Source: Simmondsia chinensis (taxonomy: Eukaryota; Streptophyta; Magnoliopsida; Caryophyllales; Simmondsiaceae). Taken from it: a DNA stretch of 64,000 bases. The stretch is from contig JAGTTD010000007.1 of NCBI GenBank assembly GCA_018398585.1, positions 11,249,320 to 11,313,319 on the forward strand, in the 5' to 3' direction. The notes under the pieces were generated by a model. It saw nothing but the letters and a program-made list of their open reading frames with translations, did no database searches and had not been told where the DNA came from. Made by a program: the position numbers and the translations under genes. Of this stretch, positions 24,501-37,300 are shown piece by piece. Each line of letters opens with the position of its first letter. Within the stretch, counting starts at the first letter, position 1.

Positions 24501-27500
24501 GTGTTCTCTGCGGTTCTATCGACGAGACTCATGCGCACCTTTTCTTCGCCTGTTCCTTTTCTACCTCGGTCTGGAGCTCTGTCACTCCGAGTACATCTAT
24601 TGCTTGGCCTACCCATTCTTGGGACGATCTTGTCACTTGGGCTGCTCAGCATCTCAGGGGGCGAGAGATTGGCAGTATCATTGCTCGACTCTGCCTCTCT
24701 GTGACTGTGTATACTATCTGGTACGAGCGCAACCTTCGGGTTCAGGGATCTCAGTCCAGATCAGTTGCGGCCATACGAGAGGAGATTACGGGTTTGGTCA
24801 GGAGCCGCTTACTTGCTGCTCCTTCGTTCAGAGGAGCTCATCGTCACACCTCCTTGTTTCGGCACTGGGGTTTTGCGTCTTAGTTTCCTCTTTGTTCCCT
24901 TAGTTGTACTTTGGTTGTTTTTGTATGGACTTTGTCTGGAATTTTTTGACGTTTCATATTTGTAGGCTTCGGCCGTGTCCTGGGTTATGCCCCTTGTAGT
25001 TTGTACTATTTTTCATTTCATCTATATATTTCGTTGACCTACCAAAAAAAAAATGATTTAGTGGCCTGAGGATAAGTAGAGATCATACGAGCCCTTAGGT
25101 TCTCGAATCTTGTCATATACTCTCTCACAGAGGTAACTTACACTACCTTGTTGAAGTTATCCACTATGTCACTGAAGTCCTCATCTCCATAACGCTCATA
25201 GAGTTCTTCCACAAATTCAGCCTAAGACAATGAAGGATTACTTTTCAAAAGGCTATAAAACCATACCTCGTGATCTCCTTAGAGGTAAATAGTAGCTAGT
25301 TCAACCTTCTCGGCTTCGTTGATGTGATAAAAATGAAAGTCCTGATCACATCTTCTAATCCATGACTGAGGCTATTTACCATCGAAAGGTTCTATTTGAA
25401 TCCTTGGCTGCCTAACACTGCCACTTCTATTATTGGCTGAAGCATCGTTTGTTCCAGAATTCAGATGTTGCATCTTATCTGGTGGACGATCAGATTGTCT
25501 AAGAGTCACACTTGTAGCTCGAGATAGTACTGGATCAAGAGGTTGATCCTGTTTGTTCCGCTGCCACACTGGCTGCCTGAGGTTGCACATGATCCTATTG
25601 TGCAGTTGCCACACTAGCTGCCTGAGGTTACACCACCTCTGGAGGTCGAGCCCGTTGGCTCGCAGCTAACAAAATTCCAACACCTGAAGACGCATTCTGT
25701 CTATTGATCTGAGTCCGCAGTTCAACAAACTTCTCCTCAAAATGTTGTGATTGCTGAATCAATTGATCAAGATTCTTTTGATCCTACTCTAGCTATAATT
25801 GCTGCATTCCAGTGAACATTTCCTCCATTCGATTGCTCAATTGATCAGTTGTAACAAACTTAGCTCTTGCTGCAGCATTGGCACCAGCAACCGAAGCATA
25901 AGATAGATTCGTAGCAGCATTTGCATTTCCTGATTGAGTTGTAACACCACCAGCCATTGATTCTTTCTCCTTGCACTTTGCCAGCTCCAATCCACCACAA
26001 ATTTGCTCGATCGGCAGCACCTAGGCTCTGATACCAATTGTTAAGTTTCAAGATTAAATTTGGACTTAACCCAGTGGAAGTATAGGATAGAATAGAGTTT
26101 AGATGAGAAGAGAAGGGAAAGAGATGAGAAATTAGAGAGACAATTAGGGGAGAGAGAGAAACAAGATATTTTGTATTTCATTGAATGAATCTCTTACAAG
26201 AAGATCTAAGCTATTTAAACTAACCAATTCATTACAACTGACTTAAGCATAAGCAGCCGCCCCAATTGACTAGAAGCAAGACCAACCAAGCTCTAACCGA
26301 CTACCTAACTAATATTTGAATTTTGGTGCCTTCAAGCCTTAAGACTCTTATGCTGAGAAATACAATAAAACTTAGCACTCAATTAAGCTATATGGAAGCT
26401 TATTACAATTGGACTCAAAACCAACAAGACATAGAAGATGAATCATAAAATCCTACTAAAACTCAAATTTCCCATCAGCCGCGTCTTCGTATTTGCCAAC
26501 CCTGTACCCGCCAACCCTTGTACCCTCCAATCATTCCATGCCGCTTAATGGGCTGCATAATCCTCCATGTGTGGGAAAAAATTCACCCTTAAAGTCGCTA
26601 AAAGGTCAGCAGGAGTGTCGTCACCAAAATAAGGAACAAGGTGCTTGACATTGAACACGTCGGAAGTCCTCATACATGTTGGAAATTGAAGACGGTAAGC
26701 ATTGTCATTGCCTTTCTCAAGGACTGCCAAGGGACCTATCTTCCGAGCCGTTAGCTTGTTGTACTCCCATGTCGGGGGCTGCTCTCGTGTCAATATGGCC
26801 CAGACTTTGTCGCCAACTTGGAATTGGACTGCGCGGTGTCTCTTGTCACTTGCCGTCTTGTACTTGGTGTAGCTTCTAGAAGCCGAGCTCTGGTTTGCTT
26901 GTGAATGTCTTAAAGGCTGGAGATCAAGTCTTCTGCCTTCCCATTTGGGTGAGTCAGATCTGGTATAGGCGCCAAGTCTATCGGGCAAACGTGGTACAAA
27001 GCCGTAAACAACTCTAAATGGTGAGAAACTCGTGCTCCTGCTAACCGAACTATTGTAGGAAAAATGCTCCTGGTATAGCTTTGACTTGCATTTCCTAGTG
27101 TTGTCGGCAACAAGACATCGGAGAAGGTTGCCTAGTGAACGGTTGGTGACCTCGGTTTGTCCATCCGTTTGATGATGATGGACTGTGCTAAAGGCGAGCG
27201 AAGTGTTCGCCAACCTCCACAACGTCTTCCGGAAGTAGTTGACGAACTTGACATCCCTATCGGAAACAATACTAGTCGGCAACCCATATAGCTTGTATAC
27301 CTCTTAGAAATATAGACCCGCCACATGTATGGCATCAGCAGCCTTCTTGCACCCGATGAAGTGTGCCATCTTAGAAAAACAATCCATTACCACAAAGATT
27401 GAGTCAACTCCTTTTTTCCTCTGTAATCCCAGCACGAAATCCATGCTCACGTCTATCCACGGCTGACTTGGAATCGGTAAAAGTGGGTTTAAAGGCGCCT

Positions 27501-30500
27501 GCGTTGGTCACTCTGCCCTTCGATACCGGACATATACGGCTATGCTTGACAAACCTCTCAACTTCCCTGTGCAAAGTTGGCCTGAAATAGTTAGCGGTAA
27601 TGAGCTGTAGCTTCTTATCTCATCCCACATGCCCTGCGATGTGTTTCTCCTTGACAATCTCAAGCCGTAGACTCGAATCCGGAACACAAAGTTAATTTCT
27701 CCTGAAAAGGAATCCATCATGAATAGAATAACCGGGAGCAGAACTGGATTGTTCCTCTCGCCATATCTCGCCAAAAGTTGGATAATCCTGGTACTGATCC
27801 GCCAACTGATCAAATTCGGTCATGGTAACTCAGTGTTGAGAAAGAAGGAGACTCCGCCTACTCAGAGCATCCGCCACTTTGTTCAACATGTTGACTTGTG
27901 CTTGATGACGAAGTGGAAGAGCTGTATGTAACTTGCCCACGAACTTCTAAGACTTGTTCCACTTTTGGAAGACTTGCATTATATCACCGGACCTCGATTT
28001 TTCATATATAAATGTAACTAATGTATCCCCTTCGTAAACGATTTCCCCATAATGCCCATGAACAGTTGCTCCTGGGGTGGCCAAATAGGACTTAGCTAAT
28101 CTTATTACTACAGAGTCAATCTGAACAACTAGAACTTGACCCAATTTTAAGCGTAGTCTATTTTGGGCTATACATACATTTTCACAAACAAATTGTCCAA
28201 GACTAATTTTTGTAGATGTCTCATCACAAAAATTGTACTGAAAATACCAATTCAATTTGAATGGATTCAAAATAATGTTACTGCATGGATTCAGATTATA
28301 AATTCTCCACTTTTCATCCATTAAATAATATTTAAGTACTTGAAAAGTTTGTTTGAAATTATCAAGTTGCAAATAGTTAGTTACCAAGATCTGATTATGA
28401 GTTATTAAACGGAAAAATGAAAAAAAATTCGCAATTGGAAGGATTGTTCTTAAAGGGCCCAACAAATTTATAATTGGAATCGGGGGATTTTCTTTAATTG
28501 ATTCTTTGTGATATGTTACACCGTTGAATAGACCCATTCGAAAACAATTGGATGATGACAAAATTAGAAAAGATTGGCATTCCTTATTTCTATTCAACAA
28601 TGTACGGGCAGTTCCTTGATTTTGTGTAAATGATTGTTGAAGTCTTGCCTTTGAATAAATGGAATAAAAGGGATTCATATCGGTACGATCTGATCCATTA
28701 TCATAAAAGAATCCTGAACCTAATGGATCATTCCTTTTTCCAGTATACAAAATTGCGGATTTCACTAAATCGATCCTTAGAAAATCTCGAATCATACCAT
28801 TTGTCTTACTTCAACAAAAGAAGCACGGGCCTCTTTGATAGAAGAACTTTTTTTGTCTTGGTCCCAATTCAATACTAAACAAGTCCGAACTAATTGAATA
28901 CTTGTGTCATAAATTTCCCGACTGGGTTTGCCATTTCCATAAAGGATATAATTGACAACTTGAAGTTGCGCATTATCCCTTTCCTGCAACAGATCCTGAG
29001 GGAACAGTGTTGCTAAATTTATAACGTCCATTATTTCATATGTGACTACGGGTCGAACCAAAATAAAATACTTTTTCTTGGTAGGTGTGATCCGTTGGAC
29101 ATAGATCCAATTTTTCGAATTTTTGGATTCCTTGGGATTTGTTTTTCCCCTTCTGGGTGGTATCAAAATTCCGCTGTGTCGGGATACCTTATCTGTCTCT
29201 CCAGGAAAATGGATATCTCCTGAAAAAAATTTTAAGTTCAATCTTTTTTTTTTCCCCTCTCCACTCGGACAACTCTGCCTACTCGACTTCTTGTATTTAA
29301 AGTGATTTGTGTATCTACTCCAATAATACTATCGTTTCGTACCATTATGGAAGAAGATTCGGGTAAGATATGCACTTCCTCGGGAATGAAAAAAAAACCG
29401 ATCTACTTTCATTTGCATTTGAGAGCTTATCCTAGGTACTGATGTACTTGAGGGCCACATTGTCGGAGTATAAGATGAACTCCTGATTGGCTAAGTATGA
29501 ATTCCAGTGCTTCAGTGCTCTTACCAATATGTACAACTCAAGGTTGTAAGTTGAGTAGTTCAACCTACTCCCATCAAGTTTCTCACTAAAGTATGCGACA
29601 GGACTCCCGTCTTGACTAAGCATAGCGCCAATGCCTGTTTTGAAGGCATCCATGTGCAGTTCAAACCTCTTGTGGAAATTCGGTAAGGCTAATACTCGGG
29701 CTGTCGTCAACCTTCTCTTTACCTCTTCAAAGGCGACATCTGCTGGTGGAGTCCAGACAGAGGAACTCTTCTTCATGTAATCAGTAATTGGCGTCATGAT
29801 GGAGCTGAAGTTTTGAATAAAGCGTCTATAGAATGACGCCAAGCCGTAAAACTCCTGACTTCCCCAATGGTCCTCGGCTGAGGCCAAACTCGAGTTGCCG
29901 CTATCTTTCTTTCATCAGCTGATATACCGTCCTTGGACACAACAAACCCAAAGAAGGTGACCTTGTCCCTCATGAACTCACACTTCTTTAAGGCGATGAA
30001 TAGGTATTGCTCTCATAAGGTACTTAAGATGTCTTTGAGATGCGCCAAGTGCTCATTTCTGCTCTGATTCTAGATCAAGATATCGTCAAAGTAGATGACG
30101 ACATACTTCCCAATGAACGATCGAAGGACTTGGTTCATAAACCGCATGAAGGTACTAGGTGCGTTTGACAGACGGAATGGCATCACAAGCCATTCATACA
30201 ATCCCTCTCGAGTCTTGAAGGCGGTTTTCCACTCATCTCCAGGTGAGATTCAAATCTGATGGCACCTGCTCTTTAAATCCAGCTTTGTGAATAACGTTGA
30301 ATTCTGCAATTGATCAAGCAAGTCATTCGGCCTGGGAATGGGCACCTCTATTGTCAACATACATCCGCCAACTACCATCCTTCTTTAGCATCAACAGAGC
30401 CGGCACTGCACAAGGGCTCAAGCTCCCCTTGATAAACCCTTTCGTGAGAAGCTCCTTCACTTGGTGTCTCTACTCCTCATGCTTTGATTGGACTCATTCA

Positions 30501-33500
30501 GTAGCCAGGTCTATCCGGCACAGCTGCACCCAACATCAGATCAATGCGGTGCTGTATGTCTCGCAATGGCAATAGCGGATCCGGTAACTCCTCTGGAAAT
30601 ACATTAGTGTACTCACTCAACCTCACTCGGTATCTCGCCTAGGCTTACCTTACCCTCCTTCCCAATCAACACAAAGACCATCTTGGTGTCGCCAACCTCC
30701 TTGGCGAACATAGCTCGTCCATGTATACTACGGGTGTTGAGCTGTTAAGGCTCTCGGCACCTCATCCTTCTTGGGTAACAAGATAATCTTCGTCCCCTTG
30801 AAGATGATGCTATACGTGTTCTTCCTTTCTTCATGGATGGAACTCCTATCATATTGCCATGGGCACCTCAATAATAGGTGGTAAACATCAATGGTGTCTA
30901 TGTCACACCAAACTCCATCCTTGTACTTCGACCCAATCAAAAAATTGACCAAGCATCGTTTAGACACGGTTACGTGGTTTCCCTTCTTGAGCCATGAGAG
31001 CTTGTATGGGCTTGGATGTGATTCAGTCCTCAACCCCAGCTTGGCGACTGCTTCCTCGAAAATTACGTTCTCACAACTCCCCGAGTCTATCATCATGCAG
31101 CACACTCTACTACCAATGATGCAGGTAGTTTGGAAAATGTTATTCCGCAACCATTTATCTCCCGATTCTTTTCTTGGCGCAAAGCAAGCGCACTTGACCA
31201 CAAGTAGGCGTCCTTCGTCACCTACCACAACATCCTTTTCCGGTGGCGCCAACTCAATTTGGGTTTCTACCTCTCTAACCCCACCATCCTCTCTGTGGAG
31301 CTCCTCAATATAAAGTCCCTTGCTGGGTCTATCAACCTTATGACACTCAGCAGCATGGTGCCCTATCTCTCCACACTTGAAGCAATAGGTCCTTGACGTA
31401 CCTGCCAAGTCCTGAGTAACCGGCTTATCGGTATTGGCGACTGCTGGCCTATTCTATGCACTCTGAATTGGTGGTGCTCTCGCTTGGTCTCTTCCGTCAA
31501 CCTGTGCTCCCCAGGCTCCACCAACTTGGCGACGCCTTTGCTGCCGCTCAACGTTCACGGCTCTCTAGCTTGCCTCCGACACGAAAAAGATGTTGAACAT
31601 ATTCAATACCTCCTGTATAGACTTCTTCGATCCGCCAATTGGTCTCCTGTCTGTGTCAAGTCATTCTTGGCGACTTGTGAGAGGGACTCCTCCTTATACT
31701 CCCCTACGGATCTAGAGCCCCGATGCAACCCTTACAGTCATTGGTACATCACCTTGGCGTGATTGTGAGGTAAAAGGACGCCTCTCATATGCTTCTTAAT
31801 CTTCTCTCATGACTCTATCTTCGCCTTCCCCTAACGAAGCCATGTATGTTTGAACTGTTGCCACTAGGCGGTGGCTCTACCCCATAACCAGGTAGCAACC
31901 AATGGTGCCTGCTTCCTCTCTGGCACCTCCTTAAACTCAAGAACCTCTTCTACCGCAGCAAGCCAATCCCAGAAATCCTCCTGGCGTCCTCCTCCGTTAA
32001 ACTCCGGGATCTCAATCCAGAGATTGGATTCCCACCTCCGATCATCGAAATCGTTTAGTGTTGCCTATATTGGGTTGATGCCTCCTCAGCCTCCGATCCG
32101 GTAACTCAGCGTCATAGAATGGGTTTTGGAAGTTCTCTCGTCCTCATCACCCCCTCTTGGCGGGTGTTGGGGCTGGGTTCCCGGCTCCTACTTTGGATTT
32201 GCCCCTAATTAAATTAAGCAATGCTTGATTCACCGGAATTTCTCCTCCTAGTCCTCTATTCTCCTCTTGGTTTGCCGTTGTATGTCTCCCTTGTAAATGT
32301 CTCCGACGGTGGCGTACCTCAGTCACCCACGGGCCATCTCAAAAATCATTCTGATCTCTGATACCAACTGATGCAGCACGTAAGGTGGAAAAATTTGAAA
32401 ACGGGAAGGTTGAGCGGCCTTCCCTTTAATCTTATTACAAAAATTATAAAATAAGGGGAAAAAGGTGTTCAATTTCTCACAACCTAAGAAAGAGAGAAAA
32501 CCCTAGAAAATTTTTGAAATTAAATCTAAAATTGAATGCCTAAACCTAGATTTCTTCTAGCTTAAATAGAGAAGCTAATTGACTAAAAATAAAACACTAA
32601 GAGATAATTATAAGATAATTACAAATAAATAAACTAATTCTACTAAAACTCAAATTCCCCATTAGCCGTGTCTCCGTATCCGCCAACCCTTGTACCCACC
32701 AATCATGCCATGACGCTTAATAGGTTGCATCATAATTACTCTTAATCAAAATCAATAAATAAAAAGGAAGTCAGCTCTAGCTCTTTCATATATTTAAGAG
32801 ATCTAAGATCTTGAGATAAATAATGAAAGTTAAGATATTGGAGGATATTCTCTATTATCCCTCCGCAAGCTTGGCAGTGGGTCGCCATGATTGGAGTGCA
32901 AAAGCTGAAACCGATTAGACGAGCACCTTTAGTAAGAATATCTGCAACTTGAGCTACTGAGGGTAAATAACTTACATGCAAATTACCATGTTCCACTTTC
33001 TCACGAACAAAGTGATAATCAATGGATATATGTTCAGACTTTTTGTGAAATACCAGGTTAGCAATCATAGCATTGACATTGTCATAGAATAACTGATGCG
33101 GTTGTGAAAGAGGGATATGAAGTTCTCGTAGAATCTATTGTATCCAAGTTATCTCTGCAATTGCAAAAGCAAGACCTCGATATTTTTCCTCAATGCTAGA
33201 TTCAGCTACCGCACTCTGTTACGCGAAGACCAATTGATCAAACTTCTACCAAGAAAGATAGTGTAGCCATGTGTGCAATGATAGAAATCAGGATCATCGG
33301 TCCAAGCAGCATCTAAATTAGCAAAAATAATAAGAGTTGGTGTGCAACAAAGAACTAAGCCATGAGATATAGTACTTTTAAGATAATGGAGAATTTTTTT
33401 CACGCTTGCCAATGAAGTTGTGCGGGAGAGGACATGAACTGGCACGCTCGATTCACAACAAAGGAAATCTCAGGTCTTGTGATAGTTGCATATTAAAGAG

Positions 33501-34256
33501 ATCAGACCACACTGCGATAGCGACTTGGATCATCCATATGATCACCATTTCAGCAGAGCAAAGGTGACGCTTTTGCGGGCTTGGAGATGGTTTTGGCACC
33601 ACCCATCTTGGTTTGAACCAATATATTTTTAATATACTTCTTTTGAGAGAGAAAAAACCCATCAGAATTGCGGACAACTTGAATGCTAAGGAAGAAGTTC
33701 AAAGGGTCGAGATCCTTGAGAGCAAAAGTGTGACGCAAATCATAAATGAAATTATTAATAAATTCAGAGTTGTTGCCAATAATGATAATAGCATCAATAT
33801 AAACCAAGAGGTATGTTAGTTGTGACCCCGTTTTATGATCAAATAATGAAGAATCCGAGTAAAAACCACAAAAATCACGTTGTAGTAAGAAATCCTTGAG
33901 TTTGTTAAACCATGCACGAGGTGCCTATTTAAGGCCATATGACGCCTTCTTAAGACAACACAAATGATTAGGAAAACGTGCACCACAATATCCCGGTGGT
34001 TCGCGCAAGAAAACGGTTTTAGAAAGTTCACCATTAAGAAAAGCGTTGTCTAAGTTGGCGTGTACTAAATGTAGCTGTAAGTGTTTAAACACTATAAATG
34101 GTAGTCGGTTTAACCGCAGGATTGAATGTTTCAAAGAAATCAATGCTCTCTTCTTGATTATATCCCTTAGCTACAAGTCAAGCCTTATAGTGTTCAATTG
34201 AACCATCAGCATGATTTTTTAACTGGAACACCCACTTGCAACCCACTATATTTTTT

Positions 34257-34302
<46 letters not shown>

Positions 34303-37300
34303 ATGTGGAGGTTCGATGTAGGGTAGCCGCCTCGGCATCCATGATTTGACGCCAATGAGATAATTTTGAAGCCTCTGTATAGATGGAAGGTTCATTTTCA
34401 GTGGAGGTAATAGACATCGCAAGTGGACCCGAGGCAGGAGAAGCAAGTAACAATGGTAGGGACGAAGGAGGGAGAGTAGTGGGAGGTGGAGTTTCGGTTT
34501 CCAAGGGAAGCGAGCCAGAAGGAGGTGATGCTACTATTTGAAGAAGTGACATAAGAGGAGGGAAGGAAGCATGTGAGTTATGATTAGTGTTGTCATGAGA
34601 TAGAGAAATAATAGACTCATACGGAAACATAGATTCATCAAACACAACATGTTGTGCAATATAGACCTAATGAGAGGGAATATGAAGACATATATAACCC
34701 TTGTGTGTTGTACTATATCCCCAAAACAAACATGATTGAGATCAAAAATCAAGTTTATTATTACTATAAGGGCAAAGGAAAGGATAACATAGGCATCCAA
34801 ATGTTTAAAAAAATCGTATTTAGGTGTACTATTATACAATTTTCTATAGGGTGACTGATAGTTTAAAATTGGAGTGAGGACTCTATTCATGAAGTAAACA
34901 ACAGTTCTAAAAGCATTTTCCCAAAATTTAATACGGAGAGATGCATGGGCAAGTAAAGAGAGCCCTTTTTCAACAATATCTAGTTTTCGTCTTGCAATTG
35001 CCCCATTTTGTTCTTGAGTATGTGGGCACGAGACTCTATGATTAATTCCTAGAGAATAAAGGAATTGAGAAACATGTCGATACCCTCCCCCCCCCCCCCA
35101 AAAAAAAAAGTCCGTTTGAACATTTCTAATTATGGCATTAAAATTTGTTTTGACCATGGTATGAAAATGATGAAAAATATAAAAAACATGAGATTTCATA
35201 GTCATAAAATAAATCCATACATATTTGGAATAATCATCGATAAAACTGAACAAAATAAAAATTACCATTAAGTAAAGAAATTGGGGCGGGGAGCCATGCA
35301 TCGGAATAGACTAAGTCAAAAGGCAAGGTAGATGGGATATGAGAAGAGGGTAAATGTTGACGGTGGCTTTTACTTGGTTGACATGTCCCACATACCGCCA
35401 TAACCTTATTGGAAGACAAGGGTAAACTGAAGCTAGAGACTAATGTACGAACCACTTTCTCATTCTGATGGAACAAATGATTGTGCCATGCTTGGAGAGA
35501 AGTGCATTAACCTAAAAATGCAATAATTGGTTTTGATGAGGATGAGGAGGTGTTGCCTGCCACCCTGTAGAGCTCGTGATCAAGCATGCCTCGAAGAAGT
35601 AGCTACCCCTACATATTCTTACAAGACAATAGTTAGGATGAAATTCCATAAACACATTATTGTCTTTGGTTAGTTGTGAAACACTGAGTAAATTTTTGAT
35701 TAATTTAGGAACATAAAGAGTTTGTGGTAAAGGTAAAACAATGCCGATAGTGGGAATAAGTGCAGTGTCGGTATGAGAAATAGGGCGAAGCGTACCATTA
35801 CCAACTTGAACCTTATCAGTGCTTTGGTACTCGGTATGAGTGGAGAGGTTTTTGAGATCGGTAGTCAAGTGGTTTGAGGCACCCAAGTCCACATACCATC
35901 CTGGATCAACTGAAGGGTTGGGAGAGGCAATCATTGTAGATACCTTGGAAGCCTTATCTGAAGAATAAGCGTGATTGAACTGATTGTAGTAGTCATTGGC
36001 ATAGTGACCCGGTTTTTGACAAATTTGGCATTGAGGGCGTGGCTTGGTTTAGTTGTTACCACAATTGATCGCATTACGGTTAGAAGAGCGATTTTTGTTG
36101 TTTTGGTGTTGGACCGAGGGGTTCGGTTGGGCTATGTGGTGGGACCGGTGGTTATTGTGATTGGGTGGGTATTGAGGTTGGCGTTGGGCGGCATTGGCAC
36201 TGAGAATTTGGTTTCGGATAAGTCGATCAAGTCATTCCTCCTCCTGTAATAACATACCAAAGATAATATCCACAGTGAGTTGATCAGAACAGGTGTTGAT
36301 GGACGTAACAAAGGGCCCAAACTCAACATCAAGACCACAAAGAATATATCGGATTAAGTATTTTTCAAGGATAGGATGAAGTGCAGCAGTAAGCTGATCT
36401 GCAAGAAGACATTTCTTCTCTACATAATCGAAAATGGAGAGGGTACCTTGTAATAGGGTTTGAAGTTGCCACCTAGTTTGCATAACCCTGGCACGAGATT
36501 GAGAATGGAAAATTTGTTCAAGAATCATCCAAGCTTCACGTGCTATGGTGGCTCTAGTGACATGCCCTGAGATCCTCTCACTAATAGTAGATTTCAACCA
36601 CAGTAGGACAAGTTTGCCCTTCTTCTTCCAAGCCAAATATTCCACAGCAAGAGACTGGAAGCATTAGTCTTAGTAGTAGAACTCGAATTGTTGTTGAGGT
36701 CGGTTTGGAAGAAGGCTCATTGATCACAAAATGTTCAAGATCCAAAGCTTCTTGTGCGTAGATGACTAAGTTTCACCACAAAAAATAATTCTCTATCAGG
36801 CTTTATACCTAAGACTAGTACGGTGTTGTTTCCGGTGGTAGGTTTTATGCGGAAAGGAGTAGGGTTGTGTTTTGGGATGCCATAACAAGATCTTCTAGAC
36901 AAGTCTTTTAGAAGCTCTGATACCATAAAAGAGAATAAACAATAAAGTGGAATTTGAGGGCTTAAATGACTTAGCCCCTAAGTTTCATTGATATATATAG
37001 AAATACAAGGAATGTTTAGATAAAATACATAATATACAAAATTACTCTTAATCTGAAAGAATAAATGAAAAGGAAGTCAACTCGGGCTCTTTGATATATT
37101 TAAGAGATCTTAGATCTTGAGATAAATAATGAAAGTTAAGATATATGAGGATATTCTCTATATTCCTTGCTGTGGAGCGCACATTGGAGATGAGGAAAAG
37201 AATAGGGCTGGGTTTTGACGGTTATGATCCGCTTATGCTGAGTGCTTTGCATCTATAGATTAGGGTTTGACTGTCAGATATTCCTGCCTTTTGGTTTGTC

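Larger units (their letters stand above)
24263..26024 (-). pseudogene. Gag of gypsy B, interrupted by a LINE
   Basis: The C-terminal part ([18 protein letters not shown]) is left of the LINE and the middle and N-terminal parts ([12 protein letters not shown], then [26 protein letters not shown]) are right of it. The N-terminal stretch has coiled-coil character and resembles a segment of the unknown protein of element H. Confidence 0.8.
20323..26450 (-). mobile_element. Ty3/gypsy chromovirus B, inserted in LTR of gypsy A
   Basis: LTRs of 411 and 412 bp, a perfect TCCTA duplication, a primer site at 26025-26036 and a strong purine tract beside the left LTR define a structurally complete 6.1-kb element on the minus strand. 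Gag, protease, RT, RNase H, integrase and a chromodomain-like C-terminus are all present. An L1 LINE tail sits in gag. Stops and frame changes are fewer than in A, fitting a younger insertion. Confidence 0.93.
20048..26560 (-). repeat. 3' LTR of gypsy A, split by gypsy B
   Basis: Left part 20048-20322 and right part 26456-26560 rejoin to match 32369-32732. TCCTA is duplicated at the split (20318-20322 and 26451-26455). The inner end reads TGCATAA where the other LTR has TGCATCA. Confidence 0.88.
20048..32732 (-). mobile_element. Ty3/gypsy element A, inserted in LTR of copia F
   Basis: The 5' LTR is 32369-32732 and the 3' LTR is 20048-20322 plus 26456-26560. TAATT flanks both ends (20043-20047 and 32733-32737). 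The minus-strand order is gag, zinc knuckle, protease, RT, RNase H, integrase. A plastid rpoC2 piece interrupts RNase H and gypsy B interrupts the 3' LTR. The integrase tail ends [13 protein letters not shown] with no chromodomain seen, and its frame runs into the LTR. Many stops show it is dead. Confidence 0.9.
19937..32857 (-). repeat. 3' LTR of copia F, split by gypsy A
   Basis: Part 1 is 19937-20047 and part 2 is 32738-32857; together they match the right LTR (TAAAAGAGATAAA ... GATATTCTCTATTA). The gap is exactly element A plus its TAATT duplication. Confidence 0.85.

Noticed and set aside
24487..24965. Several overlapping + strand open frames as separate genes
   Set aside because: Only the frame from 24500 has the Cys/His and IWxERN motifs of a LINE protein; the others are shadows.
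27941..29241. Functional rpoC2 gene or plastid contig
   Set aside because: It is a fragment with a frameshift, bounded on both sides by gypsy A sequence.
30891..31313. Plus-strand open frame of 140 codons
   Set aside because: It is the complement of the clear zinc knuckle and protease frame of gypsy A.
34178..34645. A proline-rich protein gene
   Set aside because: The poly-proline is the translated 41-G run in the RT of copia F; the flanking motifs are copia polyprotein.
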